From the NCBI GenBank assembly GCA_964017235.1, contig OZ024931.1:106348221-106412220 (forward strand): a DNA stretch of 64,000 nucleotides, in the 5' to 3' direction. The stretch is from Sabellastarte sp. h YS-2021 (Eukaryota > Annelida > Polychaeta > Sabellida > Sabellidae). Shown here one piece after another: positions 55,586-64,000 of this stretch. The stretch's first letter is position 1; each line of letters starts with the position of its first letter. A program made the translations under genes and the position numbers. Under the pieces are notes generated by a model. That model was not told the DNA's origin, ran no database searches, and saw only the letters and a list, made by a program, of their open reading frames with translations.

Positions 55586-57422
55586 CTACCGATTATCGCC
55601 GGGTACCACTTATTGCCACCAGAAAATAAAACATTCATATTTCAGTAATGGCCACACATTTTGAAGGCTTTTCATTATGTTTCTGTTCTATTCACTGTTG
55701 GAATAGGTTTACCTTATTTATCGTTGTGTCATCTATTATCGACGGTCGTCCTTTCCTTATCATATGAGAAGAGCAGTGACAATCTAGCAGTCACAGAAAA
55801 TTATCCTGTATAAAATGCCTCCTTGTCAACTAAACAACAACAAATGTGTATCCCTAGAATTTTCATTCTATTTTCAACTCAGGACACTTTTAAACGATCC
55901 TTAAATCAAAGGTTAAAGTGATTTTTATTATATCTTATGCTTATTGATGTTTTTTCACATATACTATGTCATATAAAACAAAACATCATACAAATTAACA
56001 AGGATATATGTTGTGCCTAAGGAACATTGATTTCAGCAACGTCACTGTATATCTGCACTGGATGGTATTTTAAAAGTGTCACTCTATCATCTCAGGAATG
56101 ATATGGTTAATATTATTCAAAAATATATCATTTTGGTTGGGTTATGACAAATACACGTGAATTATTGATACATTGGTGGTGCGATTATTAAGGCTGAAAG
56201 CGATTTGAATTTTAACTATCTGTTTAATTGTTCTGTAAAATCTACAATTTTCCGATTAATCAGTTATAGTGTATACTCACCTGCAATGCCCGAAATCAGA
56301 CTAATACAGCATCCAAATGTACAAATAAATAATATCTTGTCATTTTTATTAACCCTTTTGTTAAATAAGGGATAAATTGGGCACAATATAGATATCAAAG
56401 ATCTTTTACAGTGACAGAAATGACCAAAATAGGAAATATTTAGGCATAGTAATGCTAATCAATGATGGTTTCTTTCTTTTGGTAGTTTTTATCAATTAAT
56501 TGAATTGTCATTTTACTATTCTTATTCTATGGCCATGCTAAGGATAACGATTATCTGATATTCATGTTTCAGCCTTAGCGATTATTTTTGTGAAGTTTTT
56601 ATCCCTTTTGTGTTTGGGTGTCCTGAGTTAAAACCGTCCCGAGTTAGCAACACAGGTGATTTTGTAAAAGGCAAATAGATTTATAATATTTATTTCATAA
56701 TATAAAACACTACATATTTTATTAAATGGATTTTAATGTATCTATTATCACTTACAGCATGTGTTATTTCAGCAGCCAATAAAAGAAAAAAACATGCCAT
56801 TAAATAAATTTGATTTTTAGAGGTTATAAAATAAATTAACCACACCTATAATCATCAACATAAAACATGTGATATATCTTGACACAATGGCAGAAACAGC
56901 TTTCAAAACCAACTTTAAAAATTAATTATATAATTGTCTGTCAAAATAATTTTATGTGTACACCTTCAAAAAGGTATGTTATTTGCTATTTTATGAAAAA
57001 AAGTGCAACAATTATTTGGTTTATTTGTTAAATTATCAATTAAAGATGACAAAGGAAAAAATGAAAAGTTTAGAATATATTTTGAGTACCTTTAATATTG
57101 ATTTTATTTTACCGTTGATAATAGACAAACCTTTCTAAAATAAGAACACCATAAACACAGAAACTAAATCAAATAAAATAAGGTAAAATAGCTTAAAATA
57201 TTTGTCCTATCATATTTGTACTTGTCAAATAAACAATATATTTTTAAATTTTAAGTTTAAAGTACATCAAGGACTGATGAAAGAAACGAAAATTAATTAA
57301 AATGCGTATGACCGTCGAAAAAACGGCAACACAAGGATACTAGACTTGGGATGTACTTTTGGTCAAGTTATGACTATTTGAATTTTGTCTGGCGATAATT
57401 GGTACCCGGCAATAATTGGTTG
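55586..57422. mobile_element. TIR element (1,837 bp), non-coding
   Basis: 33-bp termini (55586-55618 and 57390-57422) match at about 28 positions when inverted. Each is two tandem blocks of the type ACCAATTATCGCC around GGGTACCA. The interior is AT-rich with no long ORF. It shares its terminal motif with 24779-25721 and in part with 54305-54332. Confidence 0.6.
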
Positions 57423-57557
57423 CAAGGCAGTATCCAGTTATTTCCACTCGGTGTCAAGATCATTGGCAGCCTGAAACAATTCACCCAGTTTTCAGAAGAC
57501 AATACGCCCCTACAAAATTGTCCACTGAACAATAGTAGTTAATTGGCAATAATTTTT
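57423..57557. other. Short spacer
   Basis: Sequence between the TIR element and F3-a; nothing recognised. Confidence 0.4.
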
Positions 57558-57623
57558 ATCTCCCGCTGGCTGGGCGGGAGATTATAAAACGCATTCCGTG
57601 CGTGTGTGCGTGTGTTCGTGTGT

Positions 57624-60007
57624 TATTGAGTGTGTGTCACGCTTTTATAAAGGGCTGTACATCACACTGGTTGTTTCTCCTTGGCCTTTTCAAATGACCT
57701 TATTGCTTATGCCCTTTCATTTGATGCTGTTATTTCACACCTAGGACCATAGCTAAGTGAGTAATAGCAATGGTGGCTACTTTCAGTAAAGTGCTCATAT
57801 CTCCAAAACGACTGCATTTAGAGTGTTTCTGTAAAATACGTCGTTCAGCTACTTTCTCCATGCCTACAAGATGGTACCATTTTTAGGGTTCTATCTTCAT
57901 AGCTAAGTGAGTAATAGCTATTTTCTGTTATTAACAATGAGCAAAATGAGTAAATTGATTTTGTCTTTGTAACTGTTACTTACAATATTGGCCTGAAATA
58001 TGTTGTTCAACAACTCCTTCATGTACTATATCATGGTGAGGTGTCCAAGGTGTAGCACCATAGCTAACTGAGTAATAGCTATACTAAGTTTAACATTTGA
58101 CCATTGAGCAAGTCACTTATAACTCAAAAGCTATTGAATATAGAGGATTTTTGTGGAATATGTTGTTCACCTATCTTTTGGATATACTGTATTCTGAATT
58201 TTCACAGCTGTAACTCCATAGCTAACTGAGTAATAGCTACTTTGATGATAACCATAATGAGTAAATGGCTTATATCTTCAAAAGTATTGCAGCTACACAA
58301 TTTTGTTCCAATATGTTGTTCAGCTACTATCTCCACAGCTACAACATGGTCACTAGTTTGGAAGTGTATCTCCATAGCTAAGTGAGTAATAGCTACTTTG
58401 TCAATTTGTAATGATAACCATAATGAGTAAATGCCTTATATCTTCAAAAGTATTGCAGCTACACAATTTCTCTGAAATAAGTTGTTCATCTACTTTTTTG
58501 TGAACTGTAACATATTTAAGTTTCACAACTGTTGCTCAATGTACAAGTGAGTAATGGCTACTATATTGCTACTTTTGGTGAAAATGTGAAAAATGACAAA
58601 TATCTCGCAAACCGTAATAGCTACTTTGTCAATTTTTAATGATAACCATAATGAGTAAATGCCTTATATGTTCAAAAGTATTGCAGCTACACAATTTCTG
58701 TCAAATAAGTTGTTCATCTACTTTTTAAGTCATTCATCTACTTTTGGGAGAGCTTTCACATGGTGAAGTTTCAGACTCGTAGCTAATTACTCACCTACTG
58801 AAAATGAGTAAATGCTATTGAGTGTGTGTCACGCTTTTATAAAGGGCTGTACATCACACTGGTTGTTTCTCCTTGGCCTTTTCAATGTTTTTTATGACCT
58901 TATTGCTTATGTCCTTTCATTTGATGCTGTTATTTCACACCTATGACCATAGCTAAGTGAGTAATAGCAATGGTGGCTACTTTGAGTAAAGTGCTCATAA
59001 CTCCAAAACGACTGCATTTAGAGTGTTTCTGTAAAATACATTGTTCAGCTACTTTCTCCATGTCTACAAGATGGTACCATTTTTAGGGTTCTATCTTCAT
59101 AACTAAGTGAGTAATAGCTATTTTCTGTTATTAACAATGAGCAAAATGAGTAAATTGATTTTGTCTTTGTAACTGTTACTTACAATATTGGCCTGAAATA
59201 TGTTGTTCAACAACTCCTTCATGTACTATATCATGGTGAGGTGTCCAAGGTGTAGCACCATAGCTAACTGAGTAATAGCTATACTAAGTTTAACATTTGA
59301 CCATTGAGCAAGTCACTTATAACTCAAAAACTATTGAATATAGAGGATTTTTGTGGAATATGTTGTTCACCTATCTTTTGGATATACTGTATTGTGAATT
59401 TTCACAGCTGTAACTCCATAGCTAACTGAGTAATAGCTACTTTGATGATAACCATAATGAGTAAATGGCTTATATCTTCAAAAGTATTGCAGCTACACAA
59501 TTTTGTTCCAATATGTTGTTCAGCTACTATCTCCACAGCTACAACATGGTCACTAGTTTGGAAGTGTATCTCCATAGCTAAGTGAGTAATAGCTACTTTG
59601 TCAATTTGTAATGATAACCATAATGAGTAAATGCCTTATATCTTCAAAAGTATTGCAGCTACACAATTTCTCTCAAATAAGTTGTTCATCTACTTTTTTG
59701 TGAACTGTAACATATTTAAGTTTCACAACTGTTGCTCAATGTACGAGTGAGTAATGGCTACATTATTGCTACTTTTGGTGAAAATGTGAAAAATGACAAA
59801 TATCTCGCAAACCGTAATAGCTACTTTGTCAATTTTTAATGATAACCATAATGAGTAAATGCCTTATATCTTCAAAAGTATTGCAGCTACACAATTTCTG
59901 TCAAATAAGTTGTTCATCTACTTTTTAAGTCATTCATCTACTTTTGGGAGAGCTTTCACTTGGTGAAGTTTCATACCCATAGCTAATTACTCACCTACTC
60001 AAAATGA
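57624..60007. repeat. 1,192-bp direct duplication inside F3-a
   Basis: 57624-58815 and 58816-60007 are direct copies starting TATTGAGTGTGTGTCACGCT, with very few differences (for example a 9-bp TTTTTTATG-type insertion near 58890 and single-base changes). Each block itself consists of five to six diverged satellite units (TAGCTAACTGAGTAATAGCT). Confidence 0.9.
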
Positions 60008-61210
60008 GTAAATGCGAATTATCGCTAAAAGTATTGCAGATAGCCAATTTTTCTCAAATAACTCATTCACCTACTTTGGGGAGAGCTTTCACATGGTGAA
60101 GTTTCAGACTCGTAGCTAATTACTCACCTACTGGAAATGAGTAAATGCGAATTATCTCTAAAAGTATTGCAGATAGCCAATTTTTCTCAAATAACTCATT
60201 CACCTACTTTTGGGAGAGCTTTCACTTGAAGTTTCAGACCCATAGCTAATTACTCACCTACTCAAAATGAGTAAATGCGAAGTATCGCTAAAAGTATTGC
60301 AGATAGCCAATTTTTCTCAAATAACTCATTCACCTACTTTTGGGAGAGCTTTCACTTGATGAAGTTTCAGACCCATAGCTAATTACTCACCTACTCAAAA
60401 TGAGTAAATGCGAATTATCTGTAAAAGTATTGCAGATAGCCAATTTTTCTCAAATAACTCCTTCATCTACTTTTGGGAGAGCTTTCACATGGTGAAGTTT
60501 CAGACCCATAGATAATTACTCACCTACTGAAAACGAGTAAATGCGAATTATCGCTAAAAGTATTGCAGATAGCCAATTTTTCTCAAATAACTCGTTCACC
60601 TACTTTTGGAAGAGCTTTCACATGGTGAAGTGTCAGACCCATAGCTAATTACTCACCTACTGAAAATGAGTAAATGCGAATTATCTCTAAAAGTATTGCA
60701 GATGGTCAATTTTTCTCAAATAACTCATTCACCTACTTTTGGGAGAACTTTCACTTGGTGAAGTTTCACACCCATAGCTAATTACTCACCTACTCAAAAT
60801 GAGTAAATGTGAATTATCGCTAAAAGTATTGCAGATAGCCAATTTTTCTCAAATAACTCATTCACCTACTTTTGGGAGAACTTTCACTTGGTGAAGTTTC
60901 ACACCCATAGCTAATTACTCACCTACTCAAAATGAGTAAATGCGAATTATCGCTAAAAGTATTGCAGATAGCCAATTTTTCTCAAATAACTCATTCACCT
61001 ACTTTGGGGAGAGCTTTCACTTGGTGAAGTTTCAGACCCATAGCTAATTACTCACCTACTCAAAATGAGTAAATGCGAATTATCTCTAAAAGTATTGCAG
61101 ATAGCCAATTTTTTCTAAAAAAACTCATCTACTTTTGGGAGAGCTTTCACATGGTGAAGTTTCAGACCCATAGATAATTACTCACCTACTCAAAATGAGT
61201 AAATGCGAAT
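60006..61210. repeat. 133-bp satellite, about ten units (core of F3-a)
   Basis: GAGTAAATGCGAATTATC landmarks at 60006, 60139, 60269, 60402, 60535, 60668, 60801, 60934, 61067 and 61197 give spacing of 130-133 bp. It is the reverse complement of the array at 9230-11085. Confidence 0.95.
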
Positions 61211-61226
61211 TATCTCTTAAAAGGAT

Positions 61227-61652
61227 CAGAGTGTCTTCGGAACCGACAAGGACTGGTCACAATTCTTTTAATTTCAGAACCGTCACGTTCATATTATAAC
61301 TATTTGATGTTTGGCTGTTGAATTAAAGCATGCTGTCGATCTGCAAACGTGATTAATTTCATTAACCAATGAAAAAATTTGTTACTGAAACCTCACTTGA
61401 GACCAAGTATAACAAAGTTTGTATATTTTTCTACAAAATAGCTTCAAAACTAAAGATATTCTAATATGTCATGTTAGAATAGAAATTTTGCGGTTCCAAT
61501 TTTGTTATGAAAACATTTATAAAATATATCAAGGGTAAAGACATTTTTCCTTAAAACGGGTCTTAAAGCAAATAATTTGTGAGCCATTTCCATTGGCGGT
61601 TCTGAAAAGGATTGTTTTCCGATCCGTCAGTGACTGTTCTGAAGCCACAGTG
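61227..61652. mobile_element. hAT-like MITE with 8-9-bp target duplication
   Basis: Ends CAGAGTGTCTTCGGAACCG and, inverted, CACTGTGGCTTCAGAACAG. TAAAAGGAT is present on both sides (61218-61226 and 61653-61661). Short TIRs beginning CA-G and an 8-bp-class duplication fit hAT. It is inserted in F3-a satellite sequence and has no ORF. Confidence 0.65.
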
Positions 61653-61869
61653 TAAAAGGATTGTACTTAGCCAATTTTTCTCAAATAACTCATTGCAAAT
61701 TTTGAAAGCTGTAGGTCCATAGCTAACTCAGTAATAGCTACTTTGACTTTTTTGATTTAAATAATTTATAACAGCAAAACTATTCAATTTAAAGGAGTTT
61801 TGTCAAATATGTTGTTCACCTACTTTTTGATGTAGTGCGGCGGGAGATCATACCATGGCAGTGGTCTTG

Positions 61870-62140
61870 TTATTAGATAATATACAGTAAATATGTATTT
61901 TTCCCATTTGTTGGCCAGCTCTGCATGGTTGCAAGTGACTATGCTTGCACAGAAATTATGTCATAGAATTTTAACAATATTCTTCAAATGAAAAATGCTG
62001 TTTTATTATATTTACTTACTCTTCTGTTCATATGATAATAGATAACCTATTTTAAGAATCGAAGTGACTCGTTCCTGTCATGGCATCGTGGTTTTAAGTT
62101 GTCATCTAAAGTCATGGCATCATATTAAAAATCAAGGTCT
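61870..62140. other. Unassigned spacer
   Basis: No gene or repeat end recognised. Confidence 0.45.
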
Positions 62141-62275
62141 TGACAACAGGGTTCCCACTGCACAGGGAAAACATGGAAAACAGGGAAAATTGTGAAAAGT
62201 AATTCCAGACAGGGAAAACACAGGGAATTTGAAAATTTTGGAAAAACACAGGGAATTTGAAAATTTCAGAATGAT
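62141..62275. repeat. ACAGGGAAAA-type interspersed repeat
   Basis: ACAGGGTTCCCACTGCACAG, then several CAGGGAA(A)A and ACACAGGGAATTTGAAAATT (twice). It resembles the termini of hAT-type repeats that read AGGGTTCCCA followed by GGAAAA runs, but no second end is visible. Confidence 0.4.
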
Positions 62276-62759
62276 TTTGAAGAGTAACAGCCATTTGCAT
62301 TCACATGCCGCGGGTCGCGACTTGCAGGTCACATTTGATGTTTTGGCTTGTGTTATTGTATCCCTGACGCGAAGCGGGGATACCATGGATTCATCATCGT
62401 TGTCGTCCGCGCCCTTGTCCGCGTCCGCAGAGATTTCTTGTTAGCGACCTACAGTCCACATTTCTTTCTGAATTTCTTTCATATTTGGCAGGTGGCTTGA
62501 TATGGTAGAGGACTCGCCACCCTATCTTTTTGGTAGGCTTTATGTCTAAATTAGGCCTGTGGTAGACAAAAATGTCTAAAATGTGGAATATTGCTTGTTA
62601 GTGACCTACAGTCCACATTTCTTTCCAGATTTCTTTCATATTTGGCAGGTGGCTTGGTATGCTAGAGGACTCGCCACCCTATCTTTTTGGTAGGCTTTAT
62701 GTGTAAATTAGGCCTGTGGTAGACAAAAATGTCTAAAATGCATTAAAATTCATGAAATC

Positions 62760-63871
62760 ATGCACTAAATCACTTATAACTTGAAAAGTGTTGCATTTAG
62801 AGCATTTTGTTAAAATATGTTATTCAGCTACTTTTTTCATAGCTACAACATGGTGAGTAACTTGGGTGTCTGTCTCAATAGCTAAGTGAGTAATAGCTAC
62901 TTTTGGGCTTTTCAGTAACTTTCATCATGAGTAAAATCACTTGTAACTTGAAAACTATTGCATTTACAGAATTTTGTATAAATATGTTATTCAGCTACTT
63001 TTGGGTCAGCTATAACATAGTAAAATTTCAGACCTGTAGCTCATGGCATAGCTGAGTAATAGCTACTTTTAGGTTATCACTGTTGAGTAAATTACTTATA
63101 ACTTCAAAAGTATTACATTTAAGAGTATTTTGTTTCAATATGTTATTCACCTATTTCGGAGTCAGCTATAACATAGTGAAGTTCCAGACCTGTGGCTCAT
63201 TGCACAGCTGAGTAATAGCTACTTTGAAGTTCACACTGTTGAGTAAATCAGTTGTAATTGGAAAACTATTGCATTTACAGAAATTTGTGTAAATAAGTTA
63301 TTCAGCTACTTTTGGGTCAGCTATAACATAGTGAAATTACAGACCTGTAGCTCATGGCTTAACTGAGCAATAGCTATTTTCAGGTACTGACTGTTGAGTA
63401 AATGATTTGTAACTTGAAAAATATTGCATTTGGAGTATTTTGTTAAAATATGTTGTTCACCTACTTTTGGGTCAGCTATAACATCGTGAAATTACAGACT
63501 TATAGCTCATGGCATAGCTGAGCAATAGCTATTTTCAGGTTCTCACTATTGAGTAAATCAGTTGTAACTTGAAAACTATTGCATTTACAGTATTTTGCTG
63601 AAATATGTTGTTCACCTAATTTTGGGTCAGCTATAACCTAGAAAAAATTCAGACATGTAGCTCATTGCATAGCTGAGTAATAGCTACTTTGAGGTTATCA
63701 CTGTTGAGTAAATCAGTTATAACGTGAAAACTATTACATTTACAGTATTTTGTTTAAATATGTTATTCATATAATTTTTGGTCAGCTATAACAGAGTGAA
63801 ATTGCAGACCTCTATGTCATGGCATAGCTTACCAATATCTACTTTCAGGTTCTCACTGTTGAGTAAATCAT
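62760..63871. repeat. 155-bp satellite array (core of F1-d)
   Basis: About seven units with GTTGAGTAAAT(C/T)A-type landmarks (62930, 63083, 63238 and on) spaced roughly 155 bp. Confidence 0.9.
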
Positions 63872-64000
63872 TGTATCCACTGGATAGCCGCAGTGTGTAG
63901 AGAGATTTCACCATTACCGCTCTAACGAAAAAAAAATTATAGCTAGCCTTCTCAAGTTTGCAAGGTATTTTTATTGCGAAAAATACACTTACCATTTCCT
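63872..64000 (+). mobile_element. F4-d: 5' end of an F4-type element nested in F1-d
   Basis: TGTATCCACTGGATAGCCGC, then GTGTAGAGAGATTTCACCAT, matches the inverse of F4-b ending at 16934, with the same satellite base at the junction. It continues past the window end. Confidence 0.6.

Larger units (their letters stand above)
57558..61869 (+). mobile_element. F3-a: complete Helentron-like element (4.3 kb)
   Basis: The 5' end ATCTCCCGC (57558) forms a perfect hairpin, TCTCCCGC-TGGCTGG-GCGGGAGA (57559-57581). Near the 3' end come the inverted copy GCGGGAGAT (61840-61848), a second hairpin (ACCA...TGGT, 61852-61865) and the terminus CTTG at 61869 between T residues. The same closing sequence occurs inverted at 9120-9151. 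Interior: a GTGTGCGTGTG leader, a 1.2-kb block present twice, and a 133-bp array. A hAT-like MITE sits inside near the right end. Confidence 0.7.
62357..64000 (+). mobile_element. F1-d: F1 copy running off the window
   Basis: The 5' end TGTATCCCTGACGCG at 62357 folds with GCGGGGATAC. The leader (GCAGAGATTTCTTGTTAGCG), two roughly 170-bp leader units (62440-62740) and 155-bp units (62760-63870) follow. Strongly similar to F1-a in inverse orientation. An F4 element is nested from 63872. The 3' end is not in the window. Confidence 0.65.

Noticed and set aside
1..64000. Window-scale inverted duplication (1-936 versus 62357-64000)
   Set aside because: The similarity is limited to two F1 copies with 5' ends facing inward; the DNA between them shows no palindromic arrangement.

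Overview
The window is animal nuclear DNA, AT-rich and almost free of host genes, and looks like lophotrochozoan and probably bivalve sequence. The indications are tRNA-derived SINEs ending in a GACGTTAAACCCC-type body, a Tx1/L1-like LINE, a two-gene PIF/Harbinger element, a decayed Ty3/gypsy element, and many short non-autonomous elements carrying satellite-like tandem cores (the architecture described for bivalve pearl/CvA-type elements). The taxon is inferred from repeat content only. No bacterial gene, rRNA, tRNA gene or CRISPR array was seen.

The main theme is a set of Helentron-like (Helitron2-type, HINE) non-autonomous rolling-circle elements. I separate at least five families (F1 to F5) by their ends. 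Each has a strong hairpin at the 5' end. Near the 3' end, part of that hairpin recurs in inverted orientation, followed by a second unrelated hairpin and a short terminus, often CTCTAG next to T. Between the ends lie satellite arrays with units of about 133, 147, 151, 155, 160 or 169 bp, and one higher-order repeat of about 280-294 bp. F1 ends are at 936(-), 7133(-), 17441-19944(+) and 62357(+). F2 lies at 4514-5764, 8707-12620 and 12889-13825 (all -). F3 lies at 57558-61869(+) with a 5'-truncated copy at 9120-11085(-). F4 lies at 3029-4053(-), with partial copies at 16256-16934(-), about 39695-40590 and from 63872(+). F5 lies at about 1500-3024(-). F1 elements share a 5' leader but carry different cores, and one F4-into-F1 junction occurs twice in opposite orientation.

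Layout: 1-20.5 kb is nearly continuous F1-F5 material and arrays. 20.5-27.1 kb holds a truncated LINE relic, a 41-42 bp minisatellite and nested TIR elements. 27.1-31.85 kb is a young intact LINE with a 1271-aa ORF, 41-nt poly(A) and exact 12-bp target duplications. 32.7-37 kb is a Harbinger pair: a Myb/MADF-like gene (+) convergent with a DDE transposase (-), both broken. 37.6-40.6 kb holds a MITE, SINEs (one nested with a 17-bp target duplication) and a transposon-derived pseudogene. 42.0-43.4 kb is a foldback-like element. 45.3-51.0 kb is a decayed Ty3/gypsy element (-). 53.9 kb has a weak candidate for a host first exon. 54.3-57.4 kb is a cluster of nested TIR elements. 57.6-61.9 kb is F3, with an internal 1192-bp direct duplication and a hAT-like MITE. 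62.36 kb to the end is an F1 copy with F4 nested in it.

No gene network is visible. The window is a repeat-on-repeat record of rolling-circle, cut-and-paste and retroelement insertions. No Rep/helicase source for the Helentron-like elements lies here, so they would depend on enzymes encoded elsewhere.
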